A stretch of DNA of 15,195 nucleotides from Austwickia sp039812465 (lineage in GTDB: Bacteria > Actinomycetota > Actinomycetes > Actinomycetales > Dermatophilaceae), in the NCBI GenBank assembly GCA_039812465.1, contig JBDIAS010000078.1, positions 1-15,195 of the forward strand, in the 5' to 3' direction. Shown one piece after another: positions 8,298 to 15,080 of this stretch; position 1 is the first letter of the stretch; every line of letters begins with the position of its first letter. Below the pieces are notes generated by a model. The model did no database searches. It was not told where the DNA came from and worked only from the letters and a program-made list of their open reading frames with translations. Made by a program: the position numbers and the translations under genes.

Positions 8298-8395
8298 ATC
8301 CGTACCGGCGCATCCGTACCGGCGCATCCGTACCGGCACATCCGTACCGGCACATCCGTACCGGCACATCCGTACCGGCGCATTCGTACCGGCGT
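8298..8395. repeat. seven-copy 14-bp tandem repeat upstream of dld
   Basis: Seven contiguous 14-base units follow the form ATCCGTACCGGCRC. Units begin at 8298, 8312, 8326, 8340, 8354, 8368 and 8382. The core CGTACCGG is invariant. Only the end varies, reading GC, GC, AC, AC, AC, GC, GT, and the last unit has ATTC in place of ATCC. The array starts 60 bases upstream of the dld start codon, so it lies in its leader or promoter region. Each unit contains the near-palindrome CCGTACCGG. It may be an iterated protein-binding site or a slippage-prone minisatellite. Confidence 0.95.
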
Positions 8396-8481
8396 GTCGG
8401 CCTAGAGAAACGTCCTATGAAAGGTGAGGCTACGCGCGCAGGCCCGAGGTGTCCGCCCAGCGCAGGCTGCAGGTGCGCGAG

Positions 8482-8509
8482 TTCGCTTGTGCAGACGCCC
8501 GACTAGGAT
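8482..8509 (+). promoter_or_regulatory. candidate promoter for the ABC transporter gene
   Basis: TTCGCT (8482-8487) and TAGGAT (8504-8509) are separated by 16 bases, and the -10-like box fits common actinobacterial promoters. The -35 match is weak. Transcription would start near 8516, about 54 bases before the ATG. Confidence 0.3.
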
Positions 8510-8569
8510 CGAGGCACGGGTGCAGCCGAGACGGGAGCGCTCGCGCCTGCTGGCTGGAATCGGGGACTC

Positions 8570-10477
8570 ATGAACATCGCTGCACGCGCGCATCGACGCG
8601 CGGCTGCCCTCGCGCCGAGGCGCGGCACGCCGGCGGCACGCGCCGCGAGCGCACCCCGAACCACCGCCCGCCGCACCTCCTCCAGGGGCTCGTACGATCC
8701 CGCGCCCTCCGACATCGAGGTGCGGGACCTGCAGGTACGGCTTCGCGGGGGCCAGGTGCTCCTCGACGGCGTCAGCTTCAACCTCCCCCGCTCCAGCCTG
8801 CTCGCCGTCATCGGCCCATCGGGCGCCGGCAAGACCACCCTGTTGCGGGCGTTGACCGGCTCCCGGGCGATCGCCGCGGGGCAGGTGTTGATCGAGGGCA
8901 GGCCGCTGGCCGGGGACGATGAGCTGCGCCGGCGGATCGGCGTCGTGCCCCAGGACGACGTCGTCCACCGCCACCTGACCGTGCGTCAGGCGCTCACGTA
9001 CGCCGCCGAACTGCGCCTCCCCCGCGACCTCACCGACACCGAGCGCATCCTGCGGATCCACGGGGTGGTCGGCGAGCTGGGCCTGGTGCGCCACCTCGAC
9101 ACCCGCATCGACCGGCTCTCGGGCGGCCAGCGCAAGCGGGTGTCCGTGGCGATGGAGCTGCTCAGCGAGCCGGCGCTGCTCTTCCTGGACGAGCCGACAT
9201 CCGGCCTGGACCCGAGCCTCGACCACTCCGTGATGCGGACCCTGCGGGAGCTGGCCGACACCGGGCGCAGCGTCGTGGTGACGACCCACAGCGTCACCCA
9301 CCTGCACCTGTGCGATCTCGTGCTGATCCTCGCCCCCGGGGGCAGGGTGGCCTACTTCGGCCCGCCGGAGCAGGTATTGCCGACGTTCGGGATGGCCGAC
9401 TACTCGGAGGTTTTCTATGCGCTGCACCGCGATCCGGAGGCGATCAGCGCGGCGTACGCTCACCGCGCCACGGCACCGGCACCCCTGCGCGAGCATCGCA
9501 CCCGCCACCGCCCGTGGCGCCGCTCCCTCCCGGAGGTCCCCGCTCGAGCGCCCCATGTCGCGGACGGAGCCCGTCCGATCGCACACCCCGCGAACCCACC
9601 CCGCTCCGCGCCCCGCCAGCTCGGCACGTTGATCCGGCGGCACGTGCGCGTGCTGTTGGCCGATCGGATGTACGCGGTCTTCACCGCCGCGCTGCCGATC
9701 GTGCTGGCCGCCCTCGTGATGACCGTGCCGGGAGGCGCCGGCCTCGGCACCGGGGCAGACCCGCCGACCAACGAACCCATTCAGACGCTGCTCATCCTGA
9801 TCCTCGGGGCCGCGTTCATGGGGGTCGCCACCACCTCGCGGGATCTGATCGGCGAGCGCCCCATTTATCGGCGAGAGCGCGCCGTCGGGCTCTCCCCCGG
9901 GGCATACCTGACCGCCAAGGTCGTGGTCTTCGGGGCGCTGTCCCTCACCCAGTCCGCGGTGCTCGTCGGACTCGTCCTGCTCGCCAAGCCGGGACCGGAC
10001 GGGGCCGCGGCGCTGAGCGCCCTCGACTGGCCGATGATCCCGTGGCCGGGCGGCGGCCTGGAGGTTCCGACCGGGGCCATCGAGCTCTACGCGGCCGTCG
10101 CCGTCACGGCGTTTACCTGCGCCACCCTCGGGCTGCTGCTCTCGGCGTGCGTGTCGACGACCGAGCAGATCATGCCGTTGCTGGTCATCGTGATCATGTG
10201 CCAACTCGTCCTCTCGGGAGGTCTGCTGCCCGTCGCGGATCGCACCCCGTTGGAGCAGCTGGCCTGGTTCTCGCCGAGCCGGTGGGGGTACGCGGCCGCA
10301 GCCGGCACCGTCGACATCGTCGGCAAGGTCCCGGTCCAGCCCGAACGCTCCCTTGATCCGCTCTGGCGCACCGATGCCGCCACCTGGTGGCGCTGCCTGG
10401 GCTTGCTGGGGGTCGGCGCGATGGGCACCCTCGCCGGGACAGCCGGCGTCCTGCGCCGACGTCCCGACCGCGGGTGA
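8570..10477 (+). CDS. ABC transporter, fused ATPase and ABC2-type membrane domain (Rv1747/ABCG-like, without FHA)
   Basis: The 635-residue half-transporter has its ATPase domain first and membrane domain second, the ABCG order. The ATPase spans about 48-290: Walker A GPSGAGKTT (82-90), Q-loop VVPQDD (125-130), signature LSGGQRKR (183-190), Walker B LLFLDEPTSGLD (203-214), H-loop His240. A Pro/Arg-rich linker (about 296-350) leads to an ABC2 membrane domain with about six hydrophobic segments, near 368-385, 405-421, 446-472, 505-527, 533-554 and 607-627. Actinobacterial relatives such as Rv1747 carry FHA phosphothreonine-binding domains before the ATPase. Here only about 45 Arg/Ala-rich residues precede it, so either the FHA part was lost or this is an FHA-less branch. 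The substrate is unknown; cell-envelope glycolipids are suggested for Rv1747, but that is only an analogy. ATG 8570 has a weak GGGGA ribosome site; no better start is evident. Confidence 0.88.
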   Translation: MNIAARAHRRAAALAPRRGTPAARAASAPRTTARRTSSRGSYDPAPSDIEVRDLQVRLRGGQVLLDGVSFNLPRSSLLAVIGPSGAGKTTLLRALTGSRAIAAGQVLIEGRPLAGDDELRRRIGVVPQDDVVHRHLTVRQALTYAAELRLPRDLTDTERILRIHGVVGELGLVRHLDTRIDRLSGGQRKRVSVAMELLSEPALLFLDEPTSGLDPSLDHSVMRTLRELADTGRSVVVTTHSVTHLHLCDLVLILAPGGRVAYFGPPEQVLPTFGMADYSEVFYALHRDPEAISAAYAHRATAPAPLREHRTRHRPWRRSLPEVPARAPHVADGARPIAHPANPPRSAPRQLGTLIRRHVRVLLADRMYAVFTAALPIVLAALVMTVPGGAGLGTGADPPTNEPIQTLLILILGAAFMGVATTSRDLIGERPIYRRERAVGLSPGAYLTAKVVVFGALSLTQSAVLVGLVLLAKPGPDGAAALSALDWPMIPWPGGGLEVPTGAIELYAAVAVTAFTCATLGLLLSACVSTTEQIMPLLVIVIMCQLVLSGGLLPVADRTPLEQLAWFSPSRWGYAAAAGTVDIVGKVPVQPERSLDPLWRTDAATWWRCLGLLGVGAMGTLAGTAGVLRRRPDRG

Positions 10478-10486
10478 GCGCTCACC
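10473..10486. promoter_or_regulatory. perfect 14-bp palindrome (LacI-family operator-like) over the ABC gene stop
   Basis: GGTGAGCGCTCACC is its own reverse complement and contains the TGA stop of the ABC gene (10475-10477). The core GTGAGCGCTCAC is identical to the centre of the symmetric lac operator, and the central CG is typical of LacI-family sites. No LacI-family gene is in the window. The site lies 214 bases before the pta start. Confidence 0.4.
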
Positions 10487-10699
10487 GGCCGACTGACGGG
10501 CGCACGGGGTTCCGCCGCTTCGTGGACCGGCGCACGGGAGCCGCCGCCGCTACGGCAAGATGGCCGACGGCGCGGCAACCCGCACGGCGCCTGTCCACGA
10601 GGCCGGGTGTCACCGCGGAGCATGCCCGTCGTCGAGCGCCGTCAGGGCGGCATGGTGGGCTTTTCGTCCACACCCTTGCGGCGCGGGAGGGGCAGCGCA

Positions 10700-12838
10700 G
10701 TGTCGAACAGCGTGTACGTCGCCTCGTCGGAGGGGCGATCCGGCAAGGTGGTGATCGCGCTCGGGGGGTTGAGCTCGGCGCTCATGATGACCCCCCGAGT
10801 CGGCGTCTTCCGCCCGATCGTCAGCGGGGGCCAGGAGGTCGACCGCGTCCTGGAGCTGCTGCTGTCCAGGATGGACTCGCACATGACGTACGAAGAGGGC
10901 TGGGGCGTCACCTACGAGGAGGTGCACGCCGATCCCTCCGAAGCGATGAGCCGGATTATCGAGCGCTATTACGCGCTGGAGCAGCGTTTCGACTACATGA
11001 TCATCGTCGGCTCGGACTTCACCGACATCGCGTCCCCCACGGAGTTCTCCTACAACGCGGCCATCGCAGCCAACCTGAAGTCGCCCATGATCATCGTGGT
11101 GCCCGGTGAGCGGCGCAGCCCGGAGGAGATCCGCGTCGCCGCCGAGGTGTCGATCAGCGACGCGCGACGCAACCACGCCCAGGTCGCCGCGGTCATCGCC
11201 AACCTGGTGGAGCGCGACCAGCTGGAGGCGGTCTGGAGCAAGCTCAAGGAGCTGCCCGGCATCGGCCCCAGCTCGGCCTACGCCCTGCCGCAGGACCCGC
11301 TGATGAAGGCCCCCACGGTCCGCGAATATATGGAGGCCGTCCTCGGCGAGCAGGTGCTCGGCGACGAGCGTCTGGTCGACAGCGAGGCGATGAAGATCAT
11401 CATCGCGGCCATGACCATGCCGCACGTGCTGGACCGGCTGACCCCCGGCGCGCTCGTGGTGACCCCGAGCGACCGGACCGATGTGCTGCTCGGCGTCCTG
11501 ATCGCGCACGCCTCCCGCACCTTTCCGCAGCTCGCCGGGGTGGTCCTCAACGGCGGTTTCGAGATTCCGCCGCAGATCATCGAGCTGATCGAGGGGCTGC
11601 GCCTCAAGATCCCGATCATCACCAGCCCGCTTGGGACCCGCGATATCACGGCCAACCTCGACAACGTCCGGGCCAGCCTCACCAAGGACTCGACGCGCAA
11701 GATCGACATTGCGCTGCAGCTGGTGGCCGACTACGTCGACGTGCACGCCCTTCTGCAGCGGATCCTGCTGACCAAATCCGACATCGTGACCCCGCTGATG
11801 TTCGAGCACCAGCTGCTCGACCGAGCGCGCAGCGCTGACCGGCACATCGTGCTCCCGGAGGGGACCGAGGAGAGGATCCTGCGCGCCGCCGACGCGCTCC
11901 TGCGACGCAAGGTGGTGCGTCTGACGTTGCTCGGCAACGCCGACTCCATCCGGCGCAAGGCCCGGCTGCTCGGGCTCAACGTCGAGGACGCCAACGTCGT
12001 GGACCCGCAGACGAGCCCGATGCGGGCGCGGTTCGCGATGGAGTACGCGGCCCTGCGGGCCGCCAAGGGGGTCACCTACGACCAGGCGTACGACACCGTC
12101 GCCGACGTCTCCTACTTCGGGACCATGATGGTGCTGGGCGGCCTGGCCGACGGCATGGTGTCCGGCTCCGTCAACACGACCGCGCACACGATCCGCCCGG
12201 CCCTTGAAGTCATCAAGACCTCCAAGGGCACCTCGGTGGTGTCCTCGGTCTTCCTGATGTGCCTGGCGGATCGGGTGTTGACATACGGCGATTGCGCTGT
12301 CAACCCGGACCCGAACCCCGAGCAGCTCGCCGACATCGCGATCTCCTCGGCGGAGACGGCGCGGCAGTTCGGCATCGAGCCGCGCGTCGCCATGCTCTCC
12401 TACAGCACCGGCGCGTCCGGTACCGGCGCGGACGTGGACAAGGTGCGCACGGCAACCGACCTGGTCCGGCAGCGGGCGCCGGAGCTGCTGGTGGACGGGC
12501 CGCTGCAATACGACGCCGCCGTGGACCCGACCGTGGCGGCGAGCAAGGCGAAGGACTCTCCGGTCGCCGGGCGCGCGACCGTGTTGATCTTCCCGGACCT
12601 CAACACGGGCAACAACACCTATAAGGCCGTGCAGCGCAGCGCCGGCGCGGTCGCGATCGGCCCGGTGTTGCAGGGTCTTCGCAAGCCGGTCAACGACTTG
12701 TCCCGCGGCGCTCTGGTCTCCGACATCATCAACACGGTCGCGATCACGGCGATCCAGGCGGCCGACGTGCCGGCCAACAATGGAGCCCAAACGTCCGTCA
12801 CCTCGCCGTATCACGGCGTCTCCGGACGCGCGACCTGA
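10700..12838 (+). CDS. pta: phosphate acetyltransferase (Pta), long form
   Basis: The enzyme interconverts acetyl-CoA plus phosphate and acetyl phosphate plus CoA in the cytoplasm, in partnership with AckA. GTG 10700 is chosen because GGGAGGGG (10685-10692) precedes it and its N-terminus, SNSVYVASSEGRSGK, aligns with Pta starts of relatives. The frame runs back to 10607 without support. The 712-residue product has the long three-domain layout: an N-terminal BioD-like P-loop domain (about 1-190), a DRTGG domain (about 205-320) and the catalytic PTA domain (about 365-695). The last has HIVLPEGTEERILRAA (382-397), SYFGTMMVLGGLADGMVSGS (471-490) and VLIFPDLNTGNNTYKAVQR (628-646). In the P-loop region the lysine is followed by Val (RSGKV), not Ser/Thr, so nucleotide binding there is doubtful. 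ackA follows after 53 bases. Confidence 0.97.
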   Translation: MSNSVYVASSEGRSGKVVIALGGLSSALMMTPRVGVFRPIVSGGQEVDRVLELLLSRMDSHMTYEEGWGVTYEEVHADPSEAMSRIIERYYALEQRFDYMIIVGSDFTDIASPTEFSYNAAIAANLKSPMIIVVPGERRSPEEIRVAAEVSISDARRNHAQVAAVIANLVERDQLEAVWSKLKELPGIGPSSAYALPQDPLMKAPTVREYMEAVLGEQVLGDERLVDSEAMKIIIAAMTMPHVLDRLTPGALVVTPSDRTDVLLGVLIAHASRTFPQLAGVVLNGGFEIPPQIIELIEGLRLKIPIITSPLGTRDITANLDNVRASLTKDSTRKIDIALQLVADYVDVHALLQRILLTKSDIVTPLMFEHQLLDRARSADRHIVLPEGTEERILRAADALLRRKVVRLTLLGNADSIRRKARLLGLNVEDANVVDPQTSPMRARFAMEYAALRAAKGVTYDQAYDTVADVSYFGTMMVLGGLADGMVSGSVNTTAHTIRPALEVIKTSKGTSVVSSVFLMCLADRVLTYGDCAVNPDPNPEQLADIAISSAETARQFGIEPRVAMLSYSTGASGTGADVDKVRTATDLVRQRAPELLVDGPLQYDAAVDPTVAASKAKDSPVAGRATVLIFPDLNTGNNTYKAVQRSAGAVAIGPVLQGLRKPVNDLSRGALVSDIINTVAITAIQAADVPANNGAQTSVTSPYHGVSGRAT

Positions 12839-12891
12839 CCGGGACCACCTGAGCACTACCATTCACACGGACTAAGGAGCACTGACCTGAC

Positions 12892-14103
12892 ATGTCGAGC
12901 GCGAACAGCGCACCCACCGCCGTCCTCGTCATCAACGCGGGAAGCTCGTCGCTGAAGTACCAGCTGATCGACGTCTGGACAGGCGCCACCCTCGGATCCG
13001 GGCTGGTCGAGAAGATCGGCGAGCCGACCGGACGAGCCACTCACCGCGTCAACGACGAGAAGTACGTCACTGACATCACGTGCGCCAACCATGAAGCCGC
13101 GTTTGCGGTGGCCCTCGGCGCGTTCGAGACGCACGGACCCAGCCTTTCTGACCACCCCCTGCTGGCCGTGGGACACCGCGTCGTGCACGGCGGGACCCGC
13201 TATAGCGCGCCCGCCCTCATCACCGACGAACTTGTCGCGGCCGTCACGGAGCTCATCCCGCTCGCGCCGCTGCACAACCCCCCGAACCTGCAGGGCATCG
13301 CCGTGGCGCGCGCGGCCTTCCCGGGAGTCCCGCAGGTCGCCGTCTTCGACACTGCCTTCCACCAGACCATGCCCCCGCACGCCTACACCTATGCGATCCC
13401 CTCCGCCTGGCGCGAGCAACACAAGGTCCGCCGCTACGGGTTCCACGGCACGTCGCACGCGTACGTCTCCCGCAAGGCCGCGGAGTTCCTGGGCAAGGCG
13501 CCGCAGGACGTCAACGTCATCGTTTTGCACGTGGGCAACGGCGCGTCCGCCTCTGCGGTGAAGGCCGGCGTGTGCATCGACACCTCGATGGGCATGACCC
13601 CTTTGGAGGGCCTGGTCATGGGCACCCGCCCGGGCGATCTCGACCCCGGCCTCGCCGCGTACATGGCGAGCACCGGCCTGAGCGCGCAAGAATACGACCG
13701 CGCGCTCAACAAGGAGTCCGGCCTCAAGGCGCTCGCGGGCAGCAACGACTACCGCGACATCGAGAACGCGATCGAGCGGGGAGATCAGGACGCGCGCTTG
13801 GCGCTGGACGTGGCGGCCTACCGGCTGCGCAAATACCTGGGCGCCTACACGTTCGCGCTGGGACACGTCGACGCGGTCGTGTTCACGGCTGGAGCCGGCG
13901 AGAACGACCCGATCCTGCGCGAGCGCGTCATCAGCGTGCTAGAGGCGCAGGGCCTGATCCTGGACCTGCAGGCCAACGGTGTGCGCAGCGGCGAGCCCCG
14001 CCGGATCTCCACGCCGGATTCTCCCGTGGCCGTGCTCGTGATCCCGACGGAAGAGGAGCTGGAGATCGCCAAACAGGCGGCTGCGGTGGTCCGCGGCACC
14101 TGA
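12892..14103 (+). CDS. ackA: acetate kinase (AckA)
   Basis: The enzyme makes acetate and ATP from acetyl phosphate and ADP, or runs in reverse, completing the Pta-AckA pathway. The 403-residue length is normal. The ASKHA fold signatures are clear: VLVINAGSSSLKYQL (11-25), GHRVVHGG with Arg96 (94-101), VAVFDTAFHQTMP with catalytic Asp153 (149-161), RRYGFHGTSHAYVS (180-193), LHVGNGASASAV (212-223), DTSMGMTPLEGLVMGTRPGD (230-249) with Arg246, and FTAGAGEND with Glu337 (331-339). The ATG is preceded by AAGGAG at 12874-12879, a rather long spacing of 12, but no better start is present. It follows pta by 53 bases with no terminator between, so the two are likely one operon ending at the hairpin at 14153-14180. 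Confidence 0.98.
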   Translation: MSSANSAPTAVLVINAGSSSLKYQLIDVWTGATLGSGLVEKIGEPTGRATHRVNDEKYVTDITCANHEAAFAVALGAFETHGPSLSDHPLLAVGHRVVHGGTRYSAPALITDELVAAVTELIPLAPLHNPPNLQGIAVARAAFPGVPQVAVFDTAFHQTMPPHAYTYAIPSAWREQHKVRRYGFHGTSHAYVSRKAAEFLGKAPQDVNVIVLHVGNGASASAVKAGVCIDTSMGMTPLEGLVMGTRPGDLDPGLAAYMASTGLSAQEYDRALNKESGLKALAGSNDYRDIENAIERGDQDARLALDVAAYRLRKYLGAYTFALGHVDAVVFTAGAGENDPILRERVISVLEAQGLILDLQANGVRSGEPRRISTPDSPVAVLVIPTEEELEIAKQAAAVVRGT

Positions 14104-14118
14104 GGGCCGACCTGGCCG

Positions 14119-14142
14119 ACTGCTGAAAACAGTTGCAGCAGT
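14119..14142. repeat. inverted repeat between ackA and its terminator
   Basis: ACTGCTG (14119-14125) and CAGCAGT (14136-14142) form a 7-bp stem around AAAACAGTTG. The hairpin is weaker than the terminator that follows 10 bases later. It could assist termination, protect the 3' end of the mRNA, or be a protein site. Confidence 0.5.
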
Positions 14143-14152
14143 ACGATATCCG

Positions 14153-14180
14153 CCGCATCCCCCCGTCTGGGGGGATGCGG
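14153..14180 (+). terminator. intrinsic terminator of pta-ackA
   Basis: A perfect 12-bp stem, CCGCATCCCCCC (14153-14164) with GGGGGGATGCGG (14169-14180), closes on a GTCT loop and is followed by ATTTCCTT. It lies 49 bases after the ackA stop. It is the only strong terminator seen in the window. The T tract is short, as is common in high-GC actinobacteria. Confidence 0.85.
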
Positions 14181-14186
14181 ATTTCC

Positions 14187-14215
14187 TTGCTCTGCCCAAC
14201 CCGGCCGGTTACCGT
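14187..14215 (+). promoter_or_regulatory. candidate promoter of the GntR regulator gene
   Basis: TTGCTC (14187-14192) and TACCGT (14210-14215) are spaced by exactly 17 bases and lie directly after the ackA terminator. A start near 14222 would give a leader of roughly 165 bases holding the direct repeats and hairpin described at 14224-14308. Confidence 0.4.
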
Positions 14216-14223
14216 CATAGATA

Positions 14224-14308
14224 CAAGAACACTCCAGCGTCGAGGCGCCGCCATCGCAGCGGCGGCATGAAGACAGCCCGGCGTCGGTGCAAGAACACCC
14301 CGGCATCG
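14224..14308 (+). repeat. imperfect 19-bp direct repeat flanking a GC hairpin
   Basis: CAAGAACACTCCAGCGTCG (14224-14242) recurs as CAAGAACACCCCGGCATCG (14290-14308), matching at 16 of 19 bases, with starts 66 apart. Between them CGCCGC (14246-14251) can pair with GCGGCG (14259-14264). The repeats lie in front of the regulator gene and could be operator copies for autoregulation. Confidence 0.6.
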
Positions 14309-14387
14309 CATCGTGACAAGCGATGGCACCGCGCGTGCCGTGGGTGACTGGCACGGGGTTGGCGGTCAAAGGGTTTGGGGGCACGGG

Positions 14388-15047
14388 ATGTCGCGGCAGA
14401 TGTCGGCCACCGACCGCGCGTACGTCGACACCCGCGCACGCATCATCGACGGCGAACTGCCCGGCGGGGACGTCATCACAGAGGGCCAGATCTCGACCTG
14501 GCTGGGCATCAGCCGCACCCCGGTGCGGGAGGCGTTCCTGCGCCTGCAGTCGGAGGGCTTCCTGCAGCTCTACCCCAAGCGGGGCGCCGTCGTCGTGCCG
14601 ATCGAGGCGTCCGAGGCGGTGACGATCAGCGAGGCGCGCGAGGTGATCGAGACGTTCGCCGTCGAGAAGCTCCTCACCGAGAACGATCAGACGCCGCAGC
14701 GGCTGCTCGACGACCTGTGGGAGCACGTCGCGGAGCAGGGCCGGTGCGCCCGAGGCGGCGATTTCACCGCCTTTTGCGCCGCGGACACGGCCTTCCACCT
14801 GCGGGTGGTCGACTCCGCGGGCAACCCGCACCTCACGGACCTGTACGCGAGCCTGCGGGACCGGCACCGCCGGGTGTCCATGTCGACCACGCCGCGGGCG
14901 CCGACGGACCTGAACGGCGTGCACGCCTCGCACCAGCGGCTCGTGGAGCTGCTGGAACAGGGCGATCTGGACGCCGCACTGTCGGCGTTCCGGGCCCACC
15001 TGCGCGGCGTACGCCGCGAGCTGGAGCTGGGCATCCGCCCCACCTAG
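14388..15047 (+). CDS. GntR-family transcription regulator, FCD (FadR) subfamily
   Basis: The 219-residue DNA-binding regulator has a winged helix-turn-helix at about 8-72, including ITEGQISTWLGISRTPVREA (30-49) and LQSEGFLQLYPKRGAVVVPI (53-72). An all-helical FCD ligand domain follows at about 78-207. The FCD metal-site residues are all present: Asp133 and His137 (DTAFH), His182 and His204. FCD regulators such as LldR, PdhR and GlcC sense lactate, pyruvate or glycolate, so a lactate or acetate-pathway target is plausible here, but this is inference from context. ATG 14388 is chosen because GGGGG at 14377-14381 lies just upstream; the frame continues back to 14313 with poor codon bias, and ATG 14400 is a second candidate. 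The gene sits alone after the ackA terminator. Confidence 0.92.
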   Translation: MSRQMSATDRAYVDTRARIIDGELPGGDVITEGQISTWLGISRTPVREAFLRLQSEGFLQLYPKRGAVVVPIEASEAVTISEAREVIETFAVEKLLTENDQTPQRLLDDLWEHVAEQGRCARGGDFTAFCAADTAFHLRVVDSAGNPHLTDLYASLRDRHRRVSMSTTPRAPTDLNGVHASHQRLVELLEQGDLDAALSAFRAHLRGVRRELELGIRPT

Positions 15048-15080
15048 CCCTGGGGGTTGCCCGCAGCGACTCGGCTCGGC

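Larger units (their letters stand above)
8239..8569. other. divergent intergenic region between dld and the ABC transporter gene
   Basis: These 331 bases separate two divergently transcribed genes and should contain both promoters. Nearly a third is a 14-bp tandem repeat array (8298-8395). Frames stay open through the array on both strands because the repeat lacks stops, but the resulting peptides are repetitive and lack the codon bias of genes here. The part next to the ABC gene carries a weak promoter candidate at 8482-8509 and GAGCGCTC at 8535-8542. I see no small gene or RNA gene. Confidence 0.7.

Noticed and set aside
8239..8367. 43-codon N-terminal extension of the D-lactate dehydrogenase
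   Set aside because: It mostly translates the 14-bp repeat. A perfect AGGAGG precedes GTG at 8238.
8298..8395. CRISPR array
   Set aside because: Units are contiguous with no unique spacers and are far too short; no cas genes are in view.
7267..8427. 386-codon plus-strand open frame antisense to dld
   Set aside because: It is the shadow of dld; its composition is Arg/Gly/His-rich with no domains, and its end runs through the tandem repeat.
10610..12862. 750-codon minus-strand open frame opposite pta
   Set aside because: His/Arg/Gly/Asp-rich antisense shadow of pta with no recognisable domain.
14313..14387. 25-codon upstream extension of the GntR gene
   Set aside because: It has poor codon bias, and a ribosome-site-like GGGGG sits directly before ATG 14388.
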